Counted from the first letter of the stretch, positions 1 to 9,828 are shown. The stretch is 64,000 nt of DNA from Rhodanobacter sp. OK091 (GCF_900142825.1 NZ_FRCH01000006.1:62001-126000), one strand, 5' to 3'. The notes: a model not told the origin generated them from the sequence alone. A program made the numbers and translations.

Positions 1-1244
1 TGGCGGCAGAGCATCACAGCATCCAGTCCCGCGCCTTCTCGTGCCAGCCAAGTAGAGAGAGTGGGTGCCCAGGGCTTGCACAGGACATGAATACCCTTGC
101 TACCTAGCAATTCGATCTCGTCTTCGGTGGCGCGTCGATTATCGGCCATGAAACTGATTCGCCATCCCTGCTCGCGCAGCAGCCGCATGATGTTGATTAG
201 CCGTAGCGAGCCAGAGTCGCGCGAAGGATCAGGCGTCAAGGCATCAACGATCAATATGTGGCGCGCGCCACCATGGTGAATGGCCTGTTCCACCGGTGTA
301 CGTGGCTTGGGTTGATTAAGCAGCGCACCTTGCCACTTTTCGGCTAGCTTAGCCTGGTTGATTATCTGATACTGCTTGACACCCTCGAAGGGATCAAGCC
401 CCGAACTGATGCCTTCGCAGTGAACCACCAGACTGGCCGGTTGATAGACAACGCGTCGTCCTGCAGCGCGCACGGCGAACGCAAGGTCCACGTCTTCACA
501 GTACGCCGGTGCGTAGCGCGTATCGAATCCTCCAATTTTACGGAACAAGGCTATGTCGATCATCAACGCCGCGCCAGAAACGTAATCGACATCGCGTCGG
601 TACAGGAATCGGGGATCATTGCGTTTCTCGAAGCGGCCATAATTCCACGCTTTCCCATCGGCATATACGATGCCACCGGCTTCCTGGAGCCGTCCGTCCG
701 GATACACCAGACGACTACCGGCGATGCCGCAACCATCTTCCTCGGTAAAGCAATCCAGCAACCGGTCGAGCCAGCCCGGAGTGACCTGGGTATCGTTGTT
801 GAGGAACAGCACAAATGCACCGCGGGCAATCGCGGCACCTGCATTGCAGCTGCCGATGAAGCCGAGGTTCTCGGTGTTGCGGAGCAGGCGTAGACCAACA
901 GTTTGCGCCAGTGTGGTGGCGCTTTCGTCGGGAGACACATCGTCGACCACGATAACTTCGAAAGATGCATCAGCGCCGTAACGCGCGATCGAGCGCAGGC
1001 AGGCGAGTGTATAGCGGAGTTTTCCGTGAACTGGGATGACTATTGAAACGCGTGGAGACTCGCTGTACGGCAAGCTAATTGGAATAAACGGAACGTCCAA
1101 TGGTTCAAGCGTCCAATTGGAGTCTGTTGCGCGAGGACGCAACTCTTCAGCAACACGGGAGAATGTACCGCGAAGGCCTCGCTGGGCCATGCTGCCGCCA
1201 ACCCGCTTCAGTAGATAATGCAGTCGTCGTAGCTGCCATTGCAT
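1..1244 (-). CDS. Two-domain glycosyltransferase (GT2 plus second GT domain), 3' end beyond window
   Basis: An uninterrupted minus-strand frame enters at about 1244 (ATG, followed by QWQLRRLHYLL) and is still open at base 1, so the gene is partial. A GT2 (GT-A) nucleotide-sugar fold begins near residue 67 (SIVIPVHGKLRYTLACLRSI). It contains a VIVVDD strand, LGFIGSCNAG, FLNNDTQVTPGW (the DxD-like region) and a CEDVDLAFAVR motif. After about residue 310 a new segment starts (ARHILIVDALTPDPSRDSGS, then NIMRLLREQGW), typical of a second, GT4-like glycosyltransferase domain. Such proteins build surface polysaccharide or O-antigen. The start is uncertain: the frame is open further upstream towards the ETF-QO stop, and a second ATG lies about 20 codons downstream. 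Confidence 0.75.
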   Translation of the reverse strand, partial: MQWQLRRLHYLLKRVGGSMAQRGLRGTFSRVAEELRPRATDSNWTLEPLDVPFIPISLPYSESPRVSIVIPVHGKLRYTLACLRSIARYGADASFEVIVVDDVSPDESATTLAQTVGLRLLRNTENLGFIGSCNAGAAIARGAFVLFLNNDTQVTPGWLDRLLDCFTEEDGCGIAGSRLVYPDGRLQEAGGIVYADGKAWNYGRFEKRNDPRFLYRRDVDYVSGAALMIDIALFRKIGGFDTRYAPAYCEDVDLAFAVRAAGRRVVYQPASLVVHCEGISSGLDPFEGVKQYQIINQAKLAEKWQGALLNQPKPRTPVEQAIHHGGARHILIVDALTPDPSRDSGSLRLINIMRLLREQGWRISFMADNRRATEDEIELLGSKGIHVLCKPWAPTLSTWLAREGAGLDAVMLCR

Positions 1245-1324
1245 CGTGCTGGTCAGAATGAAATCCTCAATGAGTCTTGCGAGGGTCTTGGGTGGGCTCG
1301 GCGGTGGGTTGAGGCCCGTTTCGC

Positions 1325-2941
1325 TCAGAGATTCTGATAATTCGGCCCCGAGCCACCTTCCGGCGTGAGCCAGGTGATGATCTCGTACGGGTCTTTGATG
1401 TCGCAGGTCTTGCAGTGCACGCAGTTCGCCGCGTTGATCTGCAGGCGGCGGCCCTTGCTTCCATCGGCGTGAACGTCCTCGACGATCTCGTAGACATTGG
1501 CGGGGCAGAAGCGGGTGCACGGGTTGCCGTATTCGGTGGTGCACTGGTCGATGCAGATGCGGGTGTCGGCGACGTGAAGGTGGATGGGTTGATCCTCGTC
1601 GTGCTCGGTGGCGGCGAAGTAGACGCCGGCGAGGCGGTCGCGCGGAGCCAGCGTGCGCTGCACGTAGTCGCGCTTCGGCTCTTCCTGCGCGCCCAGCTTG
1701 TGCAGCGACGACCAGTCGGCCTTGTTCTTCAGGGTCCACGGCGAGATGCCGCCGGTGACGGTTTCCCATGCCGCATTCAACATGCCGAACCACAAGCCCT
1801 TCTTGAACGCGGGTTTGATGTTGCGGACTTTCCTCAGCTCGGCCATCACGTCGGAGCCGCGCAGCTTCGCGTCGAAACCGGCGGAATCGAGACCATGGGC
1901 GACCAGGTGTTCGGCGGCGAGCATGCCGCTCTTGATCGCCTGGTGCGTGCCCTTCACCTTGGGCACGTTGAGCAGGCCGGCGGTGTCGCCGATCAGCAAG
2001 GCGCCGGGCATTTCGGTTTTCGGCAATGACTGGTAGCCGCCGGTGACGATCGCTCGGGCGCCGGCCGAGAGGATCGTGCCGCCATCCAGCAACGGTTTCA
2101 CCGTGGGGTGGTTCTTCCATTGCTGGAACGCTTCCCACGGCTGATAGTTCGGATCGCTATAGTCGAGCCCGCTGACGTAGCCGAGCGCCACCCGATCCTG
2201 GTCCAGGTGATACAGGAAGCTGCCGCCATAAGTATGTGTGTCGGCCGGCCAGCCGAAGCTGTGCACGATCTTGCCGGGTGTCACGCGTCCGGGCGGCAGC
2301 TGCCACAGTTCCTTGATGCCGATCGAGTAACCCTGCGGATCGCTGTCCGCGTCGAGCTTGAAGCGCTTGATCAACTGCTTGGTGAGGCTGCCGCGCGCAC
2401 CTTCGGCGAGCACCGTGACCTTGGCCTTGATGTCGATGCCTTCGGTGTAGCCGGGCTTGTGTGTGCCGTCCTTCGCCACGCCCATGTCGCCGATGCGCAC
2501 GCCGGCGACCGAGCCGTCCTCGTTATAGATGGTGTCGGCGGCGGCGAAGCCTGGGAATACGTCCACGCCCAGCGCCTCGGCCTGCGGCGCCAACCAGGCG
2601 CACATCGCGCCCAGCGAGACGATGAAGTTGCCGTGGTTGTGCATGCCCGGCGGTACCGGCAGCTTGCGGCCGCTGGTCTTGCTGAGCAGCCAGAACTCGT
2701 CCTCGCCGGCCGGCACACAGATCGGCGGTGGGTTGTCGCGCCAGCCCGGCAGCAGCGCATCCAGCGGTTGCGGCTCGATCACCGCGCCGGACAGGATCTG
2801 CGCGCCGATGGTCGAGGCTTTCTCGATCACGCACACGCTCACCTCAGGCTTGAGCTGCTTGAGGCGGATCGCGAACGACAGGCCGGCTGGGCCGGCGCCG
2901 ACGACGACAACGTCGTATTCCATGGTTTCGCGGTCGCTCAT
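1325..2941 (-). CDS. etfD: Electron transfer flavoprotein-ubiquinone oxidoreductase (ETF-QO)
   Basis: A 538-aa membrane-associated flavoprotein that passes electrons from reduced ETF to ubiquinone, linking acyl-CoA and amino-acid dehydrogenases to the respiratory chain. The N-terminus carries the FAD dinucleotide motif GAGPAG at residues 15-20. The C-terminus carries the ferredoxin-like [4Fe-4S] cysteines (CTTEYGNPCTRFCP, then CVHCKTCDIKDP). Length and motif order match bacterial ETF-QO. It is divergent from the amidase gene. The downstream glycosyltransferase starts about 80 bases after its stop, and the two are not obviously related. A fadE gene elsewhere in the window (31046-33493) would feed the same electron route. 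Confidence 0.95.
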   Translation of the reverse strand: MSDRETMEYDVVVVGAGPAGLSFAIRLKQLKPEVSVCVIEKASTIGAQILSGAVIEPQPLDALLPGWRDNPPPICVPAGEDEFWLLSKTSGRKLPVPPGMHNHGNFIVSLGAMCAWLAPQAEALGVDVFPGFAAADTIYNEDGSVAGVRIGDMGVAKDGTHKPGYTEGIDIKAKVTVLAEGARGSLTKQLIKRFKLDADSDPQGYSIGIKELWQLPPGRVTPGKIVHSFGWPADTHTYGGSFLYHLDQDRVALGYVSGLDYSDPNYQPWEAFQQWKNHPTVKPLLDGGTILSAGARAIVTGGYQSLPKTEMPGALLIGDTAGLLNVPKVKGTHQAIKSGMLAAEHLVAHGLDSAGFDAKLRGSDVMAELRKVRNIKPAFKKGLWFGMLNAAWETVTGGISPWTLKNKADWSSLHKLGAQEEPKRDYVQRTLAPRDRLAGVYFAATEHDEDQPIHLHVADTRICIDQCTTEYGNPCTRFCPANVYEIVEDVHADGSKGRRLQINAANCVHCKTCDIKDPYEIITWLTPEGGSGPNYQNL

Positions 2942-3110
2942 GGCGGACTCCGTGGTGCTGCGGGCAGTGCAGGCGGTGGCCGTGCGTGGTGGTATGGATC
3001 AGACCGCCATTGTCCGGTTTCGCGCGCCAAGCAGCAACGCGTGTTGCGCTACCGCTTGCAATCGTTTCATCGGACATGGCGATAATCGGGACATATTTGA
3101 AGGAGTCTCC

Positions 3111-4508
3111 ATGAATTCGATGCCGCCGATCGCCGATCTCGACCTGCGCCGCGCCTCGCTGTGCCAGCTGCTGCACTGGCTGGCGGTGGGCCGCGTGCAG
3201 CCGCAGGCGCTGGCCGATGCCTATCAGCACGCGATCGAACGGCTCAACCCCGAACTCAATGCTTACGTCGACGAGCGCTCGGGATTGCTGCAGGAGCAGG
3301 CGCATATGGCCGATCGGCGCCGTCGCGACGGCGTGATCGGACGGCTCGACGGCATCCCGATCGCGTTGAAGGACAATTTCGACATGGCCGGCTGGCCGAC
3401 CCGGGCGGGTCTGCCGGGCCGCGAAAAGCCGGTGCAGGACGATGCGCATGTGGTAGCGCGGTTGCGTGCGTCCGGCGCGGTGCTGGTGGGCAAGACCAAT
3501 ATGGACGAGGGCGCGCTGGGTGCGGTAACCGACAATCCGCATTTCGGCGCCACCCATAATCCGCATCGGCACGGCTACAGCGCCGGCGGTTCCTCAGGCG
3601 GTGCGGCGGCGGCGGTGGCCGCCGGTCTGGCGGTGGCGGCGGTCGGTTCGGACAGTCTGGGCTCGATCCGCATTCCCGCCAGCTATTGCGGCGTATACGC
3701 GTTGAAGCCCACGCACGGCGAAATTTCCGCCCGCGGCCTGGTGCCGGCGGCGCGCCGGCTCGATGCGGTCGGCCTGCTGGCGCGCAGCGTCGACGATCTC
3801 ACGGTGCTGCTGCAGGTACTGGCCGGGTACGACGCCGACGATGCGCGTTCGCGCCGTCGCCGTGTCGCCTTCGCGCTGCCGGACTGGGAGCCGGGCAATC
3901 TGCGCGCGGGTCTGTTGCCGGATCTGGCTGCTGTGGGCGTGCAGCCGGAAGTCATCGAGGTGTTCGAGGCGGCGCTGGCGAAGCTGCCGCATGCGCTGGG
4001 CGACCGGCGCACGGTCGATTTCGACGACTGGAATTTCAGCCGTACCCGTCGCGCCGGCCTGCTGCTGATGGAAGCGGAGATGCTCGGTACCTTCGCCGCC
4101 GATCTGGCCAATACCGAGCATCCGGTGTCGGCACGTTTCCGCAACATGCTCGGTTATGCGGCTGGCAAGAGCGCGGCCGACTACGCGGTGGCCGATCGCG
4201 TGCTCGACGCGGCCACCTTGAAGATGCGCCGGTTGTTCGCCCAGGTCGATGTACTGGTGCTGCCGACCACGCCGCAAGGGGCGTTTCCGCTGGGCGGCCC
4301 GGTGCCGGATTCGCAAGCCGATCTCACCAGCTTCGCCAGCCTGGCCGGCTGTCCCGCCGTGAGCCTGCCGATGGGCAGCTTGCCGAATGGCATGCCGATC
4401 GGGCTGCAATTGGTCGGTGCGCGCGGTTCGGACCTGCGCCTGCTGGAGCTGGCGGCGGCATGCGCCGCGACGCTGGACGCCGAGCCGACGTATCCAGTGA
4501 TCGCCTGA
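3111..4508 (+). CDS. Amidase-signature family hydrolase
   Basis: A 465-aa amidase-signature enzyme. The catalytic Ser-cisSer-Lys triad is placed at Lys87 (IALKDNF), Ser161 (GGSSGG) and Ser185 (GSDSLGSIRIPAS). The start at 3111 is supported by a strong GAAGGAG about 6 bases upstream; the longer open frame upstream reads through antisense etfD sequence. One oddity is that the usual GSD(T/S)GGS loop reads GSDSLGS, with Leu for the first Gly. The substrate is not predictable. GatA is less likely because the protein is short and no gatB or gatC is adjacent. It is monocistronic; cysD follows after about 80 bases. Confidence 0.85.
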   Translation: MNSMPPIADLDLRRASLCQLLHWLAVGRVQPQALADAYQHAIERLNPELNAYVDERSGLLQEQAHMADRRRRDGVIGRLDGIPIALKDNFDMAGWPTRAGLPGREKPVQDDAHVVARLRASGAVLVGKTNMDEGALGAVTDNPHFGATHNPHRHGYSAGGSSGGAAAAVAAGLAVAAVGSDSLGSIRIPASYCGVYALKPTHGEISARGLVPAARRLDAVGLLARSVDDLTVLLQVLAGYDADDARSRRRRVAFALPDWEPGNLRAGLLPDLAAVGVQPEVIEVFEAALAKLPHALGDRRTVDFDDWNFSRTRRAGLLLMEAEMLGTFAADLANTEHPVSARFRNMLGYAAGKSAADYAVADRVLDAATLKMRRLFAQVDVLVLPTTPQGAFPLGGPVPDSQADLTSFASLAGCPAVSLPMGSLPNGMPIGLQLVGARGSDLRLLELAAACAATLDAEPTYPVIA

Positions 4509-4591
4509 GGATCGCGTAAGATGGCGGGCGGTATGCGATGCCGACGGCACCGTTGATACACCGCCGCGGTAAACATTCGGGCTCTTCCGGC

Positions 4592-5509
4592 ATGACGACA
4601 GCTTCCCTGCAATCCCGTTCCCATCTCGATGACCTCGAGGCCGAGAGCATCCACATTTTTCGCGAGGTGCTGGCGGGTTTCCAGCGCCCGGTGATGCTGT
4701 ACTCGATCGGCAAGGATTCCTCGGTGCTTTTGCACCTGCTGCGCAAGGCGTTTTATCCGGCACGGCCGCCGATGCCGCTGCTGCACGTCGATACCACCTG
4801 GAAGTTCCGCGAGATGATCGCGTTCCGCGATCAGGTGGCGGCCGCCGGCGACGTAGAGGTGCTGGTGCACATCAATGAGGATGGCGTGCGCCAGGGTATT
4901 TCGCCGTTGACCCACGGTGCCACAGTGCATACCGACGTGATGAAGACGGTGGCGCTGAAGCAGGCACTGGATCAGTACGGTTTCGACGCGGCGATCGGCG
5001 GGGCACGCCGCGATGAGGAAAAGTCGCGGGCGAAGGAGCGCATCTTCTCGTTCCGCAACGCACAGCATCGCTGGGATCCGCGGAATCAGCGGCCCGAGTT
5101 CTGGCACACCTACAACACGCACATCCGCAAGGGCGAGAGCGTGCGGGTGTTTCCGCTGTCCAACTGGACCGAGATGGATGTGTGGCTGTACATCCAGCGC
5201 GAGAACATTCCGGTGGTGCCGCTGTATTTTGCCAAACCGCGCCCGGTGGTCGAACGCGATGGCGCACTGATCATGGTCGACGACGACCGCTTCGTACTTC
5301 GCGACGGCGAAACCGCGCAAATGCGCGAAGTGCGTTTCCGTACGCTGGGCTGCTACCCGCTGACCGGCGCGGTGGAGTCCTCGGCCGACACGCTGGCGAA
5401 GATCATCGACGAGATGGCCAGCTCGCGAACTTCCGAGCGGCAGGGCCGGGTGATCGACCAGGATCCGACTGCATCAATGGAGCGCAAGAAGCAGGAAGGT
5501 TATTTCTGA
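4592..5509 (+). CDS. cysD: Sulfate adenylyltransferase subunit 2
   Basis: The ATP-pyrophosphatase-type subunit of ATP sulfurylase, which forms adenosine 5'-phosphosulfate from sulfate and ATP in assimilatory sulfate reduction. Starting at MTTASLQSR (4592) the protein is 305 aa, close to the 302 aa of E. coli CysD. It shows the PP-loop segment [13 protein letters not shown] and the family blocks [15 protein letters not shown] and [16 protein letters not shown]. Its stop overlaps the cysNC start by one base (TGATG), so the two subunits are translationally coupled. The ribosome-binding site is weak, and an in-frame ATG exists at 4538. Confidence 0.95.
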   Translation: MTTASLQSRSHLDDLEAESIHIFREVLAGFQRPVMLYSIGKDSSVLLHLLRKAFYPARPPMPLLHVDTTWKFREMIAFRDQVAAAGDVEVLVHINEDGVRQGISPLTHGATVHTDVMKTVALKQALDQYGFDAAIGGARRDEEKSRAKERIFSFRNAQHRWDPRNQRPEFWHTYNTHIRKGESVRVFPLSNWTEMDVWLYIQRENIPVVPLYFAKPRPVVERDGALIMVDDDRFVLRDGETAQMREVRFRTLGCYPLTGAVESSADTLAKIIDEMASSRTSERQGRVIDQDPTASMERKKQEGYF

Positions 5510-7398
5510 TGGGTGCGACGACTGAAAAGGGTGCCGTGCTGCCCGCACAGAGCCTGCTGCGTTTCATCACCTGCGGCAGCGTGGACGACGGCAAGAGCAG
5601 CCTGCTGGGCCGGCTGCTGTATGACGCCGGCATGCTGTCGGACGATCAGCTGGCCGCGCTGGCCCGCGACAGCCGGCGGCAGCATGCCGACGCCGGCGAC
5701 GTGCTCGATTTCTCGCTGCTCACCGACGGTCTGGATGCGGAGCGCCAGCAAGGCATCACCATCGATGTGGCGTACCGCTACTTTCATACCGCGCAGCGCA
5801 GTTTCATCGTGGCCGACTGTCCGGGGCACGAGCAGTACACCCGCAACATGGCCACCGGCGCGTCCAACGCCGAGCTCGCGGTGGTGCTGGTCGACGCGCG
5901 CAAGGGCCTGTTGCCGCAGACGCGCCGGCATACCTATATCTGTGGGTTGCTGGGCATCCGGCAGGTGGTGCTGGCCGTCAACAAGATGGATCTGGTCGAC
6001 TACGACCCGGCGGTCTATGCCGCGATTGCGGCGCAGTACCGCGAGCTGGCACAGGAGATGGGTATCGTCGAGGTGCATTGCCTGCCCGTGGTGGCGTTGA
6101 CCGGCGACAACGTGGGCGCGCGTTCGTCGCGGATGCCCTGGTACCAGGGTGCGAGCCTGCTCGAACTGCTGGAGTCGGTCGAGGTCACGCCGTTCCGCGC
6201 CGCCGATTTCCGCATGCCGGTGCAATGGGTGAATCGCCCAGACCATGCGTTCCGGGGCTACGCCGGTACGATCTGCGGCGGCCGGGTGAGTCGCGGCGAC
6301 GAAATCATCGTGCAACCGGGCGGACAACGTGCACGCGTTGAACGCATCGTCAGCGCCGACGGCGACCTGGCTGATGCGGCGGACGGGCAGGCGGTGACGC
6401 TGTGCCTGGACCACGAGATCGACGTCAGTCGCGGCGACGTGATTGCCGATGCGTTGCGTCCGGCGCCGGTGGCCGATCAGTTCACCTGCCACCTGTTGTG
6501 GCTGGGCGACGCCGCGTTGCTGCCCAACCGTACTTACTGGCTGAAGATCGGCACGCGCACGGTCAATGCGCGGGTGATGTCGATCAAGTACAAGGTCGAC
6601 GTCAACAGCCAGGCTCGGCTTGCGGCACGCCACCTCGGTCTCAATGAGGTGGGTTACTGCACGCTGGGGCTGGACGACGAGATCGCCTTCGAGGCCTACG
6701 CCAGCAACCGCACGCTGGGCGGTTTCATCCTGATCGATCGCCTGAGCAATGCCACGGTGGCATGCGGCATGCTGGACTTCGCACTGGGACGATCGGCCAA
6801 CGTGCACTGGCAACACGTCGATATCGACCGCACGGTACGCGCCGCCAGCAAGGGACAGCATCCGCTGTGCCTCTGGTTCACCGGCCTTTCCGGTGCCGGC
6901 AAGTCCACCATCGCCAACCTGGTCGAGCGGCGGCTGCATGCGCTCGGTTATCACACTTATCTGCTCGACGGCGACAACGTGCGCCACGGCATCAACAAGG
7001 ACTTGGGCTTCACGCCGGAAGATCGCGTCGAGAATATCCGGCGTATCGCCGAGGTGGCGCATCTGATGGTGGACGCAGGACTGATCGTGCTGGTCAGCGC
7101 AATTTCGCCATACCGCAGCGAGCGGCGCTCGGCGCGCGAGTTGTTCGGGGCGGCGGAATTCATGGAGGTGTTCGTGGATGCGCCGCTGGAGGAATGCGAG
7201 CGGCGCGATCCCAAGGGCCTGTACCGCAAGGCCCGTGCAGGTACGATCCGCAACTTCACCGGCATCGACGCCCCGTACGAAAGGCCCGAGGCGCCGGACA
7301 TCCATCTGTTGAGCAGCGGACAACGCGCCGAGCAATTGGCCGAGCAGGTCACTGCAGAGTTGCTGTCCAAGCTGGACAACAGCGGCACTCACCCGTGA
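5509..7398 (+). CDS. cysNC: Bifunctional sulfate adenylyltransferase subunit 1 / adenylylsulfate kinase
   Basis: A 629-aa fusion. The N-terminal CysN GTPase (about residues 15-440) has the P-loop [10 protein letters not shown], switch [13 protein letters not shown] and NKMD. The C-terminal CysC APS kinase (about residues 445-629) has the P-loop GLSGAGKST and the DGDN segment. Together with CysD it converts sulfate to APS, and the kinase domain then makes PAPS. The fused arrangement is common in xanthomonads, where E. coli has separate cysN and cysC. The start at 5509 overlaps the cysD stop. A 7-bp hairpin without a T-run (7417-7438) follows the gene. Confidence 0.96.
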   Translation: MGATTEKGAVLPAQSLLRFITCGSVDDGKSSLLGRLLYDAGMLSDDQLAALARDSRRQHADAGDVLDFSLLTDGLDAERQQGITIDVAYRYFHTAQRSFIVADCPGHEQYTRNMATGASNAELAVVLVDARKGLLPQTRRHTYICGLLGIRQVVLAVNKMDLVDYDPAVYAAIAAQYRELAQEMGIVEVHCLPVVALTGDNVGARSSRMPWYQGASLLELLESVEVTPFRAADFRMPVQWVNRPDHAFRGYAGTICGGRVSRGDEIIVQPGGQRARVERIVSADGDLADAADGQAVTLCLDHEIDVSRGDVIADALRPAPVADQFTCHLLWLGDAALLPNRTYWLKIGTRTVNARVMSIKYKVDVNSQARLAARHLGLNEVGYCTLGLDDEIAFEAYASNRTLGGFILIDRLSNATVACGMLDFALGRSANVHWQHVDIDRTVRAASKGQHPLCLWFTGLSGAGKSTIANLVERRLHALGYHTYLLDGDNVRHGINKDLGFTPEDRVENIRRIAEVAHLMVDAGLIVLVSAISPYRSERRSARELFGAAEFMEVFVDAPLEECERRDPKGLYRKARAGTIRNFTGIDAPYERPEAPDIHLLSSGQRAEQLAEQVTAELLSKLDNSGTHP

Positions 7399-7416
7399 CG
7401 CGACGGTGCCATCGGT

Positions 7417-7438
7417 GGGGCAAGGCTTGGATTGCCCC
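7417..7438 (+). terminator. Hairpin after cysNC
   Basis: GGGGCAA at 7417-7423 pairs perfectly with TTGCCCC at 7432-7438 around an 8-base loop, just after the cysNC stop. No T-run follows, so it may only protect the mRNA end or attenuate transcription into gcvT. Confidence 0.35.
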
Positions 7439-7485
7439 GGGCCGGCGGCGATAATACGGGACTTCCCCTGCAAGGCGCCGCCGCG

Positions 7486-8586
7486 ATGACCGAGAAGACC
7501 GTACTCAACGCCACCCACCGTGCGCTCGGCGCGCGCATGGTCGACTTCGGCGGCTGGGACATGCCGATCAGCTACGGCTCGCAGATCGAAGAACACCATG
7601 CGGTGCGCCGCGATGCCGGCATGTTCGACGTCTCGCACATGACGGTGATCGACCTGCACGGTGCGCGCACACGCGAGTTCCTTCGCCATCTGCTGGCCAA
7701 CAGCATCGACAAGCTGAAGGTGGTCGGCAAGGCTCTTTACTCGTGCATGTTGAACGAGCAGGGCGGCGTGATCGACGACCTGATCGTGTATTACCTCGGC
7801 GAGGAGTATTTCCGGCTGGTCGTCAACGCCGGTACCCGCGCCAAGGACCTGGCATGGATCGAACAGCAGGCCGCCGCGTTCGATGTACAGGTAAAGGAGC
7901 GTCCGGAATTCGCGATGATCGCGGTGCAGGGTCCGAACGCCCGCGCCAAGGTGCTTGGCCTGTTGCATGAGGTGGATCGCCCGCGCATCGAGAAGCTAGG
8001 CAAGTTCGCTGCCGCTGCTGCGCAAGGCCCGCACGGGATACCGCTGTTCGTGGCGCGCACCGGCTATACCGGCGAAGACGGTTTCGAGATCATCGTGCCG
8101 GCCGAGCACGCCGTCGCATTGTGGGAAGCGCTGGCTGCCGCCGGCGTGGCTCCGGCCGGCCTGGGCGCACGCGACACGCTGCGGCTGGAAGCCGGCATGA
8201 ATCTTTACGGGCAGGATATGGACGAGAGCGTCCTGCCATGGGAAGCGAACCTGGGCTGGACCATCGCGCTGGACGAGGGCCGCGAGTTCATCGGCCGCTC
8301 CGCGCTGGAGCGGCAGAAAGCCGCCGGCGTGCCGCGCGTGATGGTCGGACTGGTACTGGACGAGAAGGGCGTGCTGCGCCACGGCCAGAAAGTTCTGACC
8401 GCGAACGGCGCCGGCGAAATTCTCTCCGGCAGTTTCGCGCCGACCCTCAACAAGGCAGTGGCATTCGCGCGCATTCCGGCCGGCGAGCCGGGCGACGTGC
8501 GGGTGGACATCCGCGGTCGCGAAGTGCCGGTGCGGCTGGTGAAGTATCCGTTCGTGCGCGACGGCAAGCCGTGCGCGGGCATCTGA
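7486..8586 (+). CDS. gcvT: Glycine cleavage system aminomethyltransferase (T protein)
   Basis: A 366-aa folate-dependent T protein. It takes the aminomethyl group from lipoylated H protein, releases ammonia and forms methylene-tetrahydrofolate. The start at [20 protein letters not shown] matches the family; an upstream ATG at 7432 would add 18 unconserved residues. Family segments include [21 protein letters not shown], and [10 protein letters not shown] followed by [15 protein letters not shown]. gcvH follows after 86 bases. The P-protein gene (gcvP) is not in the window, and no glycine-riboswitch-like structure is evident in the 87-base upstream gap. Confidence 0.95.
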   Translation: MTEKTVLNATHRALGARMVDFGGWDMPISYGSQIEEHHAVRRDAGMFDVSHMTVIDLHGARTREFLRHLLANSIDKLKVVGKALYSCMLNEQGGVIDDLIVYYLGEEYFRLVVNAGTRAKDLAWIEQQAAAFDVQVKERPEFAMIAVQGPNARAKVLGLLHEVDRPRIEKLGKFAAAAAQGPHGIPLFVARTGYTGEDGFEIIVPAEHAVALWEALAAAGVAPAGLGARDTLRLEAGMNLYGQDMDESVLPWEANLGWTIALDEGREFIGRSALERQKAAGVPRVMVGLVLDEKGVLRHGQKVLTANGAGEILSGSFAPTLNKAVAFARIPAGEPGDVRVDIRGREVPVRLVKYPFVRDGKPCAGI

Positions 8587-8672
8587 TCCACCGCTGCACA
8601 ACTCACCCACGGCGGTTGTGGCTAGAATCACCGCCTGTACCCTGACTCACACCAAACGACTGGACCCCGATC

Positions 8673-9068
8673 ATGAGCGAGATTCCTGGCGATCTGAAAT
8701 TCCTCAAGTCCCACGAGTGGGCCCGCGCCGAAGACGACGGCCTGGTCCGCGTGGGTATCTCCGACCATGCGCAGGACCAGCTAGGCGATCTGGTCTACGT
8801 CGAGCTGCCGGAAGTCGGCTCGGCCGTGAAAGCGGGCGTCGGCGCCGCCGTGGTCGAGTCGGTGAAGGCCGCCTCGGACATCTACTCGCCGGTTTCCGGC
8901 GAAGTCGTCGAGGTCAACGAGCTGCTCAACGACAAGCCCGAGATCATCAATGAAGACGCCTTCGGCGAAGGCTGGATCTTCCTGGTGCGTCCCAGCGACC
9001 GTGCGGAGCTGGATGAGCTGCTCGACGCGAACGACTACGAAGAGCTGGTCGAGAACGAAGACCACTGA
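8673..9068 (+). CDS. gcvH: Glycine cleavage system H protein
   Basis: A 131-aa lipoyl carrier that shuttles the methylamine group between the P, T and L proteins. The lipoyl-accepting lysine is Lys65 in [14 protein letters not shown], and the N-terminal block [14 protein letters not shown] is typical. It lies 86 bases after gcvT on the same strand and is probably co-transcribed. A strong hairpin at 9089-9117 sits 20 bases after the stop and probably ends the transcript. Confidence 0.96.
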   Translation: MSEIPGDLKFLKSHEWARAEDDGLVRVGISDHAQDQLGDLVYVELPEVGSAVKAGVGAAVVESVKAASDIYSPVSGEVVEVNELLNDKPEIINEDAFGEGWIFLVRPSDRAELDELLDANDYEELVENEDH

Positions 9069-9088
9069 GTCTTGCGCCATAGCGTGAT

Positions 9089-9122
9089 GTTGCCGGCCGC
9101 CAAGTGCGGCCGGCAACGTTTT
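9089..9122 (+). terminator. Probable intrinsic terminator of gcvTH
   Basis: A perfect 11-bp stem GTTGCCGGCCG / CGGCCGGCAAC (9089-9099 with 9107-9117), a 7-base loop and a short GTTTT tract. It lies just past the gcvH stop. Confidence 0.65.
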
Positions 9123-9261
9123 GGGCGTAGCGATCGGGGGAGACGTCGAGCCGTCCGTCCGATCCGATGATGATCGATAAGACGATCCGTCAGGGCGGCA
9201 TGCATCGCGTCGTCACGCCTTGCATGCAGCGCACGCATTCGCTGCATCGTCCATCGATCTG

Positions 9262-9324
9262 CATCGACAGCGTCGACACGATCCTTGCTCTGCTTTTTTT
9301 GACGAGATCGTGTCGACGTCGATG
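9262..9324. repeat. Large bulged inverted repeat (19 bp paired)
   Basis: CATCGA (9262-9267), a 3-base bulge and CGTCGACACGATC (9271-9283) pair with GATCGTGTCGACG (9306-9318) and TCGATG (9319-9324). The loop is 22 bases and contains seven consecutive T. It lies in non-coding DNA between gcvH and metJ-H1. It could be a regulatory RNA hairpin, a bidirectional terminator or a mobile-element scar. Confidence 0.6.
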
Positions 9325-9656
9325 CCGAGTTTGCGTGTCGTCGCCGACGTCATCGCGCCGGAAAATGTCATCGCTCCCATGCTCTTCGGCGACGAGCGCC
9401 GGGGTGCCCGTCATCTTGGTCGAAGTCCGTGCGAGCCGGGGTGACGGACTTTTTTTGCCCGGTTCGGCGGGTCGGCCAAAATAATTTCAGTCGCGTCCCG
9501 TTCATCTGACGGAGGCAATGAAGCGGTCCGAATGCGGCCTTGCTGCGAGCGGTATTTTGCGCGAGATATTTTTTCTTCGCGACGGAGTCGATTGTTGGAA
9601 ACCGTTGTGCAGCAACGGTTTCGAAGGATATATACGTTTTCAACCGAAAAATATAT

Positions 9657-9672
9657 GGACGTATAGACGTCC
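9657..9672 (+). promoter_or_regulatory. Candidate tandem met boxes (MetJ operator)
   Basis: GGACGTAT followed directly by AGACGTCC forms two adjacent 8-bp units. Each keeps the ACGT core of the MetJ consensus AGACGTCT; the second matches it at 7 of 8 positions. MetJ dimers bind cooperatively to at least two tandem met boxes. The site lies 157 bases upstream of metJ-H1, which suggests autoregulation; it is too far upstream to overlap the promoter-like pair at 9772-9800. Confidence 0.5.
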
Positions 9673-9771
9673 AATTGGCAATGGTCTCAAATGGCCTTGA
9701 GGCCTTGCCGTAACCGGTTTTCGGTCGGTATGGGGAGGGGTGCAGTGGTTTGATTTCATGACTAAAATCAA

Positions 9772-9800
9772 TTGACAGGTGAAATCTTCAGGGATAGCTT
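9772..9800 (+). promoter_or_regulatory. Possible sigma-70 promoter of metJ-H1
   Basis: TTGACA at 9772-9777 is a perfect -35 hexamer. A 17-base spacer follows, then TAGCTT (9795-9800) as a weak -10. Transcription would begin about 20 bases before the ATG at 9829. Confidence 0.35.
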
Positions 9801-9828
9801 TCGCAACAGATCACGGGGAATGTGCTTT

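Larger units (their letters stand above)
9325..9828. other. Non-coding AT-enriched stretch upstream of metJ-H1
   Basis: No convincing gene is seen between gcvH and metJ-H1. This part is clearly more AT-rich than its surroundings (about 9545-9675). It holds a 10-bp hairpin, GAAACCGTTG / CAACGGTTTC (9598-9607 with 9613-9622), two tandem met-box-like octamers (9657-9672), and a possible -35/-10 pair at 9772-9800. Short open frames here lack ribosome-binding sites and protein-like composition. Confidence 0.5.

Noticed and set aside
3594-5320. Long minus-strand frames opposite the amidase and cysD
   Set aside because: Antisense shadows of genes with clear catalytic motifs.
7399-7485. Glycine riboswitch before gcvT
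   Set aside because: The 87-base gap is too short for a tandem glycine aptamer and shows only a simple GGGGCAA hairpin.
5500-7968. An open frame of over 800 codons on the minus strand opposite cysNC and gcvT
   Set aside because: It is the antisense shadow of two well-supported genes, with His/Arg/Ala-rich composition and no domain; high GC creates such frames.
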